A program made the translations under genes and the position numbers. From contig JAFZAP010000096.1 in assembly GCA_017557185.1 (NCBI GenBank), positions 1 through 64,000 on the forward strand: a stretch of 64,000 nucleotides of DNA. Reading direction: 5' to 3'. Numbering within the stretch: the stretch's first letter is position 1; each line of letters opens with the position of its first letter. This DNA comes from Prevotella sp. GTDB lineage: Bacteria; Bacteroidota; Bacteroidia; Bacteroidales; Bacteroidaceae. Below the pieces are notes generated by a model. The model was given only the letters and a program-made list of their open reading frames with translations, did not search any database and was not told the DNA's origin. Positions 52,703 through 60,928 of this stretch are shown piece by piece.

Positions 52703-52746
52703 AATCAGGTCATTTCTCTTGAAAAACAAGGGCATATCTCCAGCTA

Positions 52747-52767
52747 GTCGGGAGGCATGCTCCCGAC
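52747..52767. other. Perfect hairpin between array and dgt
   Basis: GTCGGGAG pairs with CTCCCGAC across a 5-nt loop. No T run follows on either strand, so termination of dgt is only possible. Confidence 0.4.
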
Positions 52768-52844
52768 CAATAAAAGACGTGCTTTTGCCAACAAAGTCAG
52801 CAAATTCTAGCCTGAATGATTATCGAGTTATGAAAAGCATCTCT

Positions 52845-54194
52845 CTACACAATGGGTAGGGAGATGCCGTTGATTTTCTGATAGACGTCGAGGGCGAAGA
52901 CATCGGTCATGCCGCAGAGGTAGTCGATGACGGCCATGATGCGCGTCTCGATGTCGGCAGAGCGGATGTCGTACTGCGAACTGACAAGGTCGAGGAGCTG
53001 TCGCGAGTGGAAGCGCTCGGGGTTCATAGCCGCCTCGATGAACGTATGGAGGAGTGTCTCTATGATCTTGTAACCGCTGAGCTCGACGTCGAGGACAGGT
53101 TTGCTGCGGTAGATGCGCTCTACGGAGAGGCTCGTGCAGTCGGTATAGGCATCGCGGATGTGCTGTGGGGCGCGCTTGATGAGACTGCCCTTGAAGCTTC
53201 CCTCGAGGATTTCCTGCTCATGCTCAACGAATACATCGACGCAGACGTGTTCCAACAGATTGATGACACAGGCACGCATATACACCACTCGCTCGTTCAG
53301 GTCGGTGACCTGTTCATCATCGAGGCGTTGCAGAATGCGTTTTTTGCCCATTTCATCGAAGAATCCGAGTAGCAGCCGCTCCGTCTCATCATAGGTGAGC
53401 AGCTTCAACTTGTGGGCATCCTCGATGTCCATGATCTCGTAACAGATGTCGTCGGCAGCCTCGACAAGGTAGACAAGAGGATAGCGAGCAAAGGCAGCCC
53501 CCTCCTTTCCTTCCCGCGGGGAGGCGGGTATTCCAAGCTCTTCGGCGATGCGGCAGAAGGAATCGGCTTCAGATGCAAAGAAGCCGAACTTGTCCTTACG
53601 ACCGTCTTTTCCTGCCAAAGTCGATGAATAGGGATATTTCACAATGCTGGCCAGCGTGGAGTAGGTCATCACGAAACCACCCTTGCGGCGTCCGAGGAAG
53701 CTGTGGGTGAGCAGGCGGAAGGCGTAGGCGTTTCCCTCGAAGTGGGTGATATCCGACCAGAACTCAGGCGACACCGATGGCTCCAGTTGCTGTCCGGGCC
53801 CTTCGGAGAAATAGGTCTGGATGGCTTTCTCGCCCGAATGGCCGAACGGCGGATTGCCCATATCGTGGGCCAGGCAGGCTGCTGCCACGATGGTGCCGGC
53901 CTCCTCGATGAGTTTGCCTTGCAGGTCGGGGTAACGCAGTATGAGCTGTCGCACCACGTCGTTGCCGAGCGACATACCCACACTTGCCACCTCCAGCGAA
54001 TGAGTGAGGCGGTTATGAACGAAAATGCTGCCGGGCAGCGGGAACACCTGTGTCTTGTTCTGCAGTCGGCGGAACGGAGCCGAGAAGATAAGTCGGTCGT
54101 AGTCGCGTTTGAACTCCGACCGGTCGTCATGCCGCTCGGAATGCCTGTATTCCTGTCCGAGCCGCTTGTTGGAAATAAGTTGTTGCCAATTCAT
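52845..54194 (-). CDS. dgt: Deoxyguanosinetriphosphate triphosphohydrolase
   Basis: Hydrolyses dGTP (or other dNTPs) to nucleoside and triphosphate, adjusting nucleotide pools. The 449-aa HD-domain protein has RLTHSLEV, CLAHDMGNPPFGHSGE and VYLVEAADDICYEIMDIEDAHKL, the metal ligands in the expected order. The stretch GIPASPREGKEGAAF is encoded by a copy of the GC-rich palindromic element also found in the GNAT gene; it sits in a surface region just before the YPLVYLVEA helix and keeps the frame. ATG 54194 is chosen; the promoter -7 ends 5 bp before it. Confidence 0.92.
   Translation of the reverse strand: MNWQQLISNKRLGQEYRHSERHDDRSEFKRDYDRLIFSAPFRRLQNKTQVFPLPGSIFVHNRLTHSLEVASVGMSLGNDVVRQLILRYPDLQGKLIEEAGTIVAAACLAHDMGNPPFGHSGEKAIQTYFSEGPGQQLEPSVSPEFWSDITHFEGNAYAFRLLTHSFLGRRKGGFVMTYSTLASIVKYPYSSTLAGKDGRKDKFGFFASEADSFCRIAEELGIPASPREGKEGAAFARYPLVYLVEAADDICYEIMDIEDAHKLKLLTYDETERLLLGFFDEMGKKRILQRLDDEQVTDLNERVVYMRACVINLLEHVCVDVFVEHEQEILEGSFKGSLIKRAPQHIRDAYTDCTSLSVERIYRSKPVLDVELSGYKIIETLLHTFIEAAMNPERFHSRQLLDLVSSQYDIRSADIETRIMAVIDYLCGMTDVFALDVYQKINGISLPIV
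53496..53526. repeat. GC-rich palindromic element inside dgt
   Basis: On the minus strand CTCCCCGCGGGAAGG is followed by AAAGGAGGGGGCT, matching the second half of the element at 3433-3463 (CTCCCCTGCGGGGGG, TTTGGAGGGGGCT) with few changes. Confidence 0.6.
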
Positions 54195-54199
54195 CGGTG

Positions 54200-54207
54200 C
54201 AAAGTTA
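54200..54207 (-). promoter_or_regulatory. -7 element for dgt
   Basis: The minus strand reads TAACTTTG, ending 5 bp before the dgt ATG. Confidence 0.5.
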
Positions 54208-54350
54208 CGAATAAGTGAGCGAAAAACCAAATGTATTTGAGCTTTTCCGATCAAATGGAGCAGCGAGGGCCATCAAACTTGTTCGAATGGCTGAGTCGTG
54301 ACATTTGAAGACGAAGTCAACGAGAGCAACATAGAAGTTACGAATAAGTT
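54200..54350. repeat. Promoter-bearing dispersed repeat before dgt
   Basis: It begins CAAAGTTACGAATAAGTGAG, identical for 24 bp or more to the copy at 48720. A second AAGTTACGAATAAG occurs near 54336. The rest of the 290-bp gap holds the word-repeat leader (AGTTTCAAGTTTCCAG and CAACCCTCAACTCTCAAC) and the dut promoter. Confidence 0.65.
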
Positions 54351-54458
54351 TCTACTTTTTAGTTTCAAGTTTCCAGTTTTTCTGTTAAAGAAATTAAAGT
54401 AGGCTTGTCTACCTGAAAAAAACTCTGAACTCGCAACCCTCAACTCTCAACTTTTTTG

Positions 54459-54466
54459 TACCTTTG
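54459..54466 (+). promoter_or_regulatory. -7 element for dut
   Basis: TACCTTTG lies 19 bp before the dut ATG. An in-frame TTG at 54456 overlaps it and is not the start. Confidence 0.45.
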
Positions 54467-54485
54467 CAAGAAATTTGAAAGTGAT

Positions 54486-54923
54486 ATGGTAAAAATCAAA
54501 GTCATTAACAAGGGACATCAACCCTTGCCACAATATGCCACGCCCCAAAGCGCAGGCATGGATCTTCGTGCAAACCTCACAGAAAGCATAGTGCTGAAAC
54601 CTCTCGAACGCTGTCTGGTGCCTACAGGATTGTTTATCGCTCTGCCCGAAGGCTACGAGGCTCAGGTGAGACCGCGTAGCGGACTGGCATTGAAGAAGGG
54701 CATCACCGTGTTGAACGCGCCCGGCACCATCGATGCCGACTATCGCGGCGAGGTGGGCGTGTTGCTGGTGAACCTGTCGCAGGAGGACTTTGTCATCAAC
54801 GACGGTGAGCGCGTTGCGCAGATGATTATCGCACGCCACGAAACCGCCGATTTCATCGAAGTGGCCGAACTCGACGAGACGGAACGTGGAGCAGGCGGCT
54901 ACGGACATACGGGGGTGAAGTGA
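54486..54923 (+). CDS. dut: dUTP diphosphatase
   Basis: Hydrolyses dUTP to dUMP, keeping uracil out of DNA and feeding dTMP synthesis. The 145-aa trimeric dUTPase shows all five motifs: [27 protein letters not shown](V)[11 protein letters not shown] and the C-terminal [13 protein letters not shown] 54486 is chosen. The TPR lipoprotein gene follows after 13 bp, the first of three envelope genes. Confidence 0.97.
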   Translation: MVKIKVINKGHQPLPQYATPQSAGMDLRANLTESIVLKPLERCLVPTGLFIALPEGYEAQVRPRSGLALKKGITVLNAPGTIDADYRGEVGVLLVNLSQEDFVINDGERVAQMIIARHETADFIEVAELDETERGAGGYGHTGVK

Positions 54924-54936
54924 GGCTCAAAGGCTT

Positions 54937-56898
54937 ATGAAGAGATTGAGATGTAGGATATGGAACGTGGTTGCTGCTTTCGTGATGATGGCGGCATTCA
55001 GTTCGTGTGGCGCCGTGCTTGGCCCCGCCCTCATCGGCGGCATCACTGGCGGTCTGTCTGCATCTCTGCCGAACAGCGACAATGCTTTCAAGAAAGGCAG
55101 CAAGGCAACAAAGCAAAAGAGCAACAAGGCTTCTGCTCCCATCGTCACTATGAGAGGAGGCGGGCTTGAACCCTCCGATTCTCTCCGCTACCAATACTTC
55201 TTCCTGGAGGCGATGCGGCAACAGAATGCCGGGAACTACGATGCTGCCTTCGACCTGCTCAGCCACTGCCTCGACATCAACCCGCAGGCGGCTGAAGTCT
55301 GGTACTATATGTCAATGTACCAGAGTGAATTCGAAAAAGACTCGCTGGCAAGAATCTGTCTGGAACGGGCATCGGCGCTGAACCCCGACAACGACTTCTA
55401 TCAGGAGCGACTAGGGCAGTACTTCCTCAGTGTGCGCGACTATGCTCAGGCGAAGGATGTCTACGAACAGCTGGCCAGCAACAAGCGTCGTCGCACCGAT
55501 GTGTTGCAGATTCTCTTACAGCTGTATCAACAGGACAAGGACTATCGCGGCATGCTTCGCGCCATCAACCGTATCGAAGACATTGAGGGCCGGCGCGAGG
55601 AGATCACACTGTCGAAGATGCGCGTCTACGAGATGATGGGCGACAAGAAGGCTGCATGGCGTGAGCTGAAGTCGCTGTCGGACGAGCATCCCAGCGACGT
55701 GAACTATCGTGTGATGATGGGCAACTGGCTGATGCAGAACGACAAGCAGAAGGAAGCCCACAAGCTGTTCACCACAGCCCTGCGCGAAGAGCCTGAGAAC
55801 GCCTATGCACAGTCGTCGATGTACGACTACTATCGTGCCACAGGCCAGGACTCGCTTGCCCGACAGATCATGCGGGACATCATCCTTAGCCCAAAAGCGT
55901 CGTCGGAGAATAAGAGCGTGATGATGCGACAGGCTATTCAGGAAAATGAAGAGGCTCACGGCGATAGTACGGAGATTCTGCGGATGTTCGATGAGATGCT
56001 GATCGTGAACCCGAAGGATTCGGATATGGCAGAGATGAAGGTGGCGTATATGAGTCTGAAGGAGATGCCAGAGGACAGCATCAACGTCGCCATCAGGAAA
56101 CTGCTGACGATCGCACCTGAGAACGTTGGCGCCCGCACACAGCTATTAGGCAGCTACCTGCGGAAGACGGACTGGGACGGAGTGATCAGCATCTGTCACG
56201 ACGGTACGCTGTATAACCCCGACGAGATGGTGTTCTACTACTACGAGGGACTGGCCTACTACCAGCAGAACAAGCGTACAGAGGCTCTGGAGACCTTCCA
56301 GCGCGGCGTGAGCCAGATCAACGCTCAGAGTAAACCAGATATAGTAGCGGACTTCTACTATTTCATGGGCGACATCCTGCATCAGAAGGATCGCGACCTT
56401 GAAGCGTTTGCCGCTTACGACAGTTGTCTGCAGTGGAAACCCGATCACCTGTCGTGCCTGAACAACTATGCTTACTTCCTGGCCGTAAGGGGCGAAGACT
56501 TGGAGCGGGCTGAGCAGATGAGCTACAAGACGGTAAAGGCAGAGCCGAAGAATACCAACAACCTGGATACATACGCTTGGATCCTGTTCCGCCAGGAACG
56601 CTATGCCGAAGCGAAGATCTACATCGACCAGGCGCTGACCATTGAGTTGGCAAAGACCGATACGGTGGCTACCGACACCGTCGCTGCTGATTCCATAGAC
56701 ATGGACGATATCGAAGAGGAAACCGACGACAACCCGCAGCCCAGCGCTGTCGTATTGGAACACGGTGGCGACATCTATGCGATGACTGGCGACATCGAGC
56801 GCGCAGTTGAGCTATGGCAGCAGGCCCTGCTCTATACCGAAGACCGTCAGGACATCCTGATGCAGAAGATACAAAAACGAAAATACATCAACGACTAA
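54937..56898 (+). CDS. Tetratricopeptide repeat lipoprotein
   Basis: A 653-aa lipoprotein with a lipobox cysteine at residue 24 (MMAAFSSCG) and a Gly-rich start to the mature part. At least eight TPR-like helical pairs follow (YDAAFDLLSHCLDINPQAAEVW, RICLERASALNPDND, EAHKLFTTALREEPENAYA, ALETFQRGVSQINAQ, in part). The C-terminal part has an acidic patch (TDTVATDTVAADSIDMDDIEEETDD). It likely scaffolds envelope proteins. It is followed at 15 bp by a DUF4292 lipoprotein, an order I recall from other Bacteroidales. Confidence 0.85.
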   Translation: MKRLRCRIWNVVAAFVMMAAFSSCGAVLGPALIGGITGGLSASLPNSDNAFKKGSKATKQKSNKASAPIVTMRGGGLEPSDSLRYQYFFLEAMRQQNAGNYDAAFDLLSHCLDINPQAAEVWYYMSMYQSEFEKDSLARICLERASALNPDNDFYQERLGQYFLSVRDYAQAKDVYEQLASNKRRRTDVLQILLQLYQQDKDYRGMLRAINRIEDIEGRREEITLSKMRVYEMMGDKKAAWRELKSLSDEHPSDVNYRVMMGNWLMQNDKQKEAHKLFTTALREEPENAYAQSSMYDYYRATGQDSLARQIMRDIILSPKASSENKSVMMRQAIQENEEAHGDSTEILRMFDEMLIVNPKDSDMAEMKVAYMSLKEMPEDSINVAIRKLLTIAPENVGARTQLLGSYLRKTDWDGVISICHDGTLYNPDEMVFYYYEGLAYYQQNKRTEALETFQRGVSQINAQSKPDIVADFYYFMGDILHQKDRDLEAFAAYDSCLQWKPDHLSCLNNYAYFLAVRGEDLERAEQMSYKTVKAEPKNTNNLDTYAWILFRQERYAEAKIYIDQALTIELAKTDTVATDTVAADSIDMDDIEEETDDNPQPSAVVLEHGGDIYAMTGDIERAVELWQQALLYTEDRQDILMQKIQKRKYIND

Positions 56899-56913
56899 CA
56901 AACGACAACGAAC

Positions 56914-57816
56914 ATGAAGAAACTGCACATAACAATGGCCACGATGGGACTGGCAATGCTGCTGGCATCGTGTGCATCAAAGAAAGCTGTGGTTGACAAT
57001 ACGCCGACGCAGACACAGGCCACGACGCCTACCCAGACAGGAACGCAGACGCCGTCGACACGGTCAACCGACGCCGCTGCCACACAGGCGGCCGTCTACT
57101 TGAAGAAGGTGCTCGATAACCAGGTATATGCCAAGAACGTGGTGGGCGACATGACGTTCAATATCACTATGGGCTCGAAGGATGTCACCGTACCTGGATC
57201 GGTGCACATGCGCCGCGACGAGGTGATACGTCTGCAGCTGTTCATCCCGCTTCTCGGCACAGAGGTGGGGCGCGTGGAATTCTCACCCGGTCGCGTGCTC
57301 ATCGTAGACCGCATGCACAAAGAATACATAGAGGCCGACTACAACCAGTTGGACTTCCTGAAGAACAACGGACTGAACTTCTATAGCCTGCAGGCGCTGT
57401 TCTGGAACGAACTGCTCGTGCCCGGTCAGAAGAGCGTGGGCGAGGGCGACTTCCCGAAGTTCAGCGTCAGCGGCACAAACGTGAAACTCACCAACGGCAA
57501 TATGACTTATAACTGGACCACGTCTGCCAAAGGACAGATTGTGATGACAAACGTCAACTATGCCAGCGCCAAGAGCGGAGCGTCGTCGCTGCTCTGGATG
57601 TACTCCGACTTCAAGACGCTGGGCACGAAGCAATTCCCTGCCCATCAGAACTTCCAGTTCTCGACCTCCTCGAGCAATCAGCTGAAGACGGTGAAGGTGA
57701 ACATCGACATGAATGAGGTGAAGGACAAGAGCGACTGGGATGCTAAGACCGTTGTGTCTAATAAATATAAAAAGGTGGAGCCTACCGACATCCTCGGAAA
57801 GCTTCTGAAATTCTGA
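56914..57816 (+). CDS. DUF4292 lipoprotein
   Basis: A 300-aa lipoprotein, lipobox LLASC with cysteine 20, then a Thr/Gln-rich linker (TPTQTQATTPTQTGTQTPS) and a DUF4292 domain with LolA/LppX-like beta pattern (VTVPGSVHMRRDEVIRLQLF, GTEVGRVEFSPGRVLIVDR). Such folds bind lipids or lipoproteins, so a role in envelope transport is inferred only. It lies between the TPR lipoprotein and the LytM factor, 14 bp from the latter. Confidence 0.82.
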   Translation: MKKLHITMATMGLAMLLASCASKKAVVDNTPTQTQATTPTQTGTQTPSTRSTDAAATQAAVYLKKVLDNQVYAKNVVGDMTFNITMGSKDVTVPGSVHMRRDEVIRLQLFIPLLGTEVGRVEFSPGRVLIVDRMHKEYIEADYNQLDFLKNNGLNFYSLQALFWNELLVPGQKSVGEGDFPKFSVSGTNVKLTNGNMTYNWTTSAKGQIVMTNVNYASAKSGASSLLWMYSDFKTLGTKQFPAHQNFQFSTSSSNQLKTVKVNIDMNEVKDKSDWDAKTVVSNKYKKVEPTDILGKLLKF

Positions 57817-57830
57817 GTTTAACGCCCACG

Positions 57831-59495
57831 ATGAGAAAGGTACTGAACATATTGCTGACGTGCGTGCTGGCTGTGGCCATCGCGCTGCCTTGTGGTGCTC
57901 AGAACAAGAGTACGGCTGCGAAGAAACCGGCCACCACGCAGCGTAAACCCGCTACTACGCAGAAAAAGACGACGACGAAACAGACTGCAACGAAGAAAAC
58001 GACTACGGCCAAGAAACCGGCAACAACGACCAAGCAGAATACCAATCAGCAGACTTACACGAACGCTAACATCAAGAATCTGCAGAGCCAGCGCCAACAG
58101 ATTCAGAAGCAGATCCGCCAGCAGGAGCAGGCTCTGAAGGCCAATCAAGCCGACGTGAAGCAGCGTCTGCAGAATCTCATCGTGCTGAACAGCGCCATCG
58201 ACGAGCGACAGCGCAGCATCGATGGCATCCAAAAAGACATCAACGGATTGGACGGCGACATCGATATTCTGAAGGCCCAGCTGTCAACGCTTGAAGAACA
58301 GCTCAACGACCGCAAGCAGAAGTTCGTGAAGTCGATGCAGTATCTATCGCGTCACCGCAATGTGCAGGACAAGATGATGTTCGTCTTCTCGGCCGATAAC
58401 TTCGCCCAGATGTTCCGCCGTATGCGTTTCGTGAGACAATACAGCTCCTACCAGCGTGCTCAGGGCGAGGCCGTAAAGGTGAAGCAGCAGCAGGTGGAAG
58501 AGAAGAAGCAACAGCTGGAGAACCTGAAAGGGCAGAAGAACGCCTTGCTGAACAAGGACAAAAAGGAACGGCAGGCTCTGCAGGGTCAGCAGGAGGAACA
58601 ACAGAAGGTGGTAAGTTCGCTGCAGAAACAGCAGAAGACAATCCAAGGTATCATCACTCAGCAGAAGCAGAAGGACGCCGCCCTGAATGCACAGATCGAT
58701 CGTTTGATCGCCATCGAAGTGGAGAAAGCCCGCCTACGTGCTGAGGCTGAAGCCAAGAAGAAGGCTGCCGCCGAGGCTGCTGCGAAGAAGAAACGAGAGG
58801 AAGAGCTGGCCCGCAAGCGTGCCGCTGCCGAGGCTGCCGCCAGGGAGAACGAACGTCGCATCGCCGAGGCGAAGAAGCGCGAGGCTGAAGCGAAGGCTGC
58901 CGCCAGGGCTGCCGAGAAATCGGAAGATGCCCGCCAGAAGGAACGTGCCAACCAACTGGCCCGTGAGGCCGAGGCGAACCGCATGGCTGCAGAGCGTAAG
59001 GCAAAGGCCGATGCCGACCGTAGCAAGAAAGAGATTGACGAAGCGAAGAAGGAAAGTGAGGAAAGCACCACGATGAGCAAGGTGGATCGTATGGTGAGCG
59101 GTGGACTGGAACTGAACAAGGGCCGTCTGCCGATGCCCATTACTGGCTCATATCGCATCGTGAGTCATTTCGGTCAATACAACGTGGAAGGCCTGAAGAA
59201 CATCGTGCTCGACAACAAGGGCATCAACATACAAGGTTCCAGTGGTTGTCAGGCACGCTGCATCTACGATGGTGAGGTCAGCGCGGTCTATCAGTATGCA
59301 GGAATCTGGGTGGTCATCGTGCGACACGGTGCCTATTTCTCCGTGTATTGTAACCTACGCTCCATCAACGTCACGAAAGGCCAGAAGCTTTCACCGCGAC
59401 AGACCATCGGCGTAGTAGGCCCAGACAACATTCTGCAGTTCCAGCTCCGCAAAGGTACCTCGAAACTGAATCCAGAGGCTTGGCTGGGAAGATGA
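57831..59495 (+). CDS. EnvC-like LytM-domain factor (degenerate M23)
   Basis: A 554-aa exported protein. A signal peptide (residues 1-23, ending CGAQ) is followed by a Lys/Thr/Pro repeat region (KPATTQRKPATTQKK, residues about 28-70), long coiled coils (about 75-420, with an Ala/Lys/Glu-rich part) and a LytM/M23 domain from about residue 455. The zinc site is lost: where active enzymes have HxGxD, this has NKGINI, and the final HxH is replaced (LQFQLRKG). It therefore fits the EnvC/NlpD class that switches on amidases, not a peptidase. Last gene of the dut group. Confidence 0.82.
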   Translation: MRKVLNILLTCVLAVAIALPCGAQNKSTAAKKPATTQRKPATTQKKTTTKQTATKKTTTAKKPATTTKQNTNQQTYTNANIKNLQSQRQQIQKQIRQQEQALKANQADVKQRLQNLIVLNSAIDERQRSIDGIQKDINGLDGDIDILKAQLSTLEEQLNDRKQKFVKSMQYLSRHRNVQDKMMFVFSADNFAQMFRRMRFVRQYSSYQRAQGEAVKVKQQQVEEKKQQLENLKGQKNALLNKDKKERQALQGQQEEQQKVVSSLQKQQKTIQGIITQQKQKDAALNAQIDRLIAIEVEKARLRAEAEAKKKAAAEAAAKKKREEELARKRAAAEAAARENERRIAEAKKREAEAKAAARAAEKSEDARQKERANQLAREAEANRMAAERKAKADADRSKKEIDEAKKESEESTTMSKVDRMVSGGLELNKGRLPMPITGSYRIVSHFGQYNVEGLKNIVLDNKGINIQGSSGCQARCIYDGEVSAVYQYAGIWVVIVRHGAYFSVYCNLRSINVTKGQKLSPRQTIGVVGPDNILQFQLRKGTSKLNPEAWLGR

Positions 59496-59496
59496 G

Positions 59497-60225
59497 CTAC
59501 TTTGCAAACAACTCCTGCAGCACGGCCAGCGACCTGAGTTCAGGGAAGTTAGGTACGTGGAGCTTGTAGTAGGCAAGCATCAGTTCAACACAGCGGTTGC
59601 GCTCTTCGCGAGTCATGTGGAAGAGGTGCATCGTCTCATAGTTCATACGCATGAGTAACCCGATACGGGCGGCCTCATCAGCATTGATGTAGTCGCCATG
59701 AAGGGGTGCCGAATAGGCAAATTCACCACTGCGCATGTCGAAGACAGCACCTTCGCGATAGTCTTCCAGATTGGGGAAGAAACCGATGAAGCGCGATAGC
59801 CTCATCATGAAAACCAGATGAAAATTCGCGAATGATCCTGCCTGGCCATCGAGCCAACTCACGCTGTTGACGACATAGTTGAACAAAGCAGCGTTTTGCT
59901 GTTCGTCGCGCGTCGCATAAGTGAGGAATTCGGCAAGGAACAACGCGATTGATAGTTTCCCCGCATCAAAAGGAATGCTAGCGAATGGCTGCGTCAGACG
60001 GATGTCGCGGATATGCTGCAAGCGCACATTCTGACGATAGTCGAACACCACGTCGAGCAGACTCAGCGGCTGGAAGAGTTGTTTCTTCAGCTTCCCCTTC
60101 TGCGTCTTCGGAATCCGACAGATGAACGACACTCGCCCGAGCTCCTCGGTGAGCATGTCAACGATGAGCTGTTGCTCACCATATTTCAGTGAATTGAGCA
60201 CAATGGCTTTGCTACTTGTCAGCAT
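59497..60225 (-). CDS. recO: DNA repair protein RecO
   Basis: Loads RecA on SSB-coated DNA with RecR. The 242-aa protein starts with the OB-fold segment (SKAIVLNSLKYGEQQLIVDMLTEELGRVSFI, in two parts), followed by a helical domain (FLAEFLTYATRDEQQN). The zinc-finger cysteines of some RecO proteins are not seen, as is usual in Bacteroidota. It is convergent with the LytM factor gene, ending one base after it. The -7 element TAATTTTG lies 7 bp before the ATG. Confidence 0.9.
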   Translation of the reverse strand: MLTSSKAIVLNSLKYGEQQLIVDMLTEELGRVSFICRIPKTQKGKLKKQLFQPLSLLDVVFDYRQNVRLQHIRDIRLTQPFASIPFDAGKLSIALFLAEFLTYATRDEQQNAALFNYVVNSVSWLDGQAGSFANFHLVFMMRLSRFIGFFPNLEDYREGAVFDMRSGEFAYSAPLHGDYINADEAARIGLLMRMNYETMHLFHMTREERNRCVELMLAYYKLHVPNFPELRSLAVLQELFAK

Positions 60226-60232
60226 AACACGC

Positions 60233-60240
60233 CAAAATTA
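60233..60240 (-). promoter_or_regulatory. -7 element for recO
   Basis: The minus strand reads TAATTTTG, 7 bp before the ATG. The -33 element is unclear. Confidence 0.45.
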
Positions 60241-60279
60241 CTAATTTTTCTCCATTTAAAGAAAATTTTTTATGGAAAA

Positions 60280-60311
60280 TTTGGACAATTAGTAAAAAAG
60301 ATGTACCTTTG
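60280..60311 (+). promoter_or_regulatory. Promoter of tRNA-Glu
   Basis: TTTG at 60280-60283 and TACCTTTG at 60304-60311 have 20-bp spacing, 20 bp before the mature tRNA. Confidence 0.6.
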
Positions 60312-60331
60312 CACCCGCAAATAAAATGCAG

Positions 60332-60406
60332 GGTCCCTTCGTCTATCGGTTAGGACGAGAGATTTTCATTCTCTAAAGAGGAGTTCGACTCTCCTAGGGA
60401 CTACCA
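60332..60406 (+). tRNA. tRNA-Glu (UUC)
   Basis: The acceptor stem pairs GGTCCCT (60332-60338) with AGGGACT (60396-60402); A follows and CCA is encoded (60404-60406). The anticodon stem AGAGA/TCTCT encloses the loop TTTTCAT with anticodon TTC at 60365-60367. The T arm holds GTTCGAC. Confidence 0.95.
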
Positions 60407-60545
60407 ACACAGGAATCCGTCATCTGCGCAGCGATGCGCTACCAGCGAACGCGCTGGGAAGGGGTGTCGGAGGATTTTTATCAAGGAGTCCGCCCAGGGC
60501 AGCCCTCAAAAGCGCAAGACCCATAGGCTTCCGGAAATGTTCAAA
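60407..60545 (+). other. Structured leader between tRNA-Glu and rpsT
   Basis: Several palindromes follow in a row: GCGCAGCGATGCGC, CCAGCGAACGCGCTGG, GCCCAGGGC and ATGTTCAAACAT. AATCC near 60413 can pair with GGATT before TTTTA near 60473, a possible terminator or processing structure. It may also be the autoregulatory leader of rpsT; no known motif was recognised. Confidence 0.4.
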
Positions 60546-60572
60546 CATCAATCATTAAATTTTTAAAAACAA

Positions 60573-60827
60573 ATGGCAAATCACAAATCATCTCTGAAGA
60601 GAATCCGTCAGACAAAGACTCGCAACGAGCACAACCGTTACTACGCAAAGACCATGCGCAATGCAGTTCGCAAACTCCGCGCCACAACCGACAAGGAAGA
60701 GGCTGTGAAGATGTATCCTGCTGTGCAGAAGATGCTTGACAAGTTGGCAAAGACTAACATCATCCACAAGAACAAGGCTGCCAACCTGAAGTCTAGTCTG
60801 TGTCTCCATATCAAGAAGCTGGGCTAA
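60573..60827 (+). CDS. rpsT: 30S ribosomal protein S20
   Basis: A basic 84-aa protein that binds the 5' domain of 16S rRNA early in 30S assembly. It has the family start [30 protein letters not shown] (as two parts) and the C-terminal [18 protein letters not shown]. It follows a structured region after tRNA-Glu and is closed by a strong terminator. Confidence 0.96.
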   Translation: MANHKSSLKRIRQTKTRNEHNRYYAKTMRNAVRKLRATTDKEEAVKMYPAVQKMLDKLAKTNIIHKNKAANLKSSLCLHIKKLG

Positions 60828-60860
60828 TACCAGAATCTTCGATTGACGAAAGAATAGAAA

Positions 60861-60888
60861 GAGGATGTGTCAAAATTGGCACATCCTC
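60861..60888 (+). terminator. Rho-independent terminator of rpsT
   Basis: GAGGATGTG (60861-60869) pairs with CACATCCTC (60880-60888), followed by TTTTCTATTT. Confidence 0.85.
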
Positions 60889-60928
60889 TTTTCTATTTAT
60901 CTTCGATACAATTTATCTTGTCTACGCA

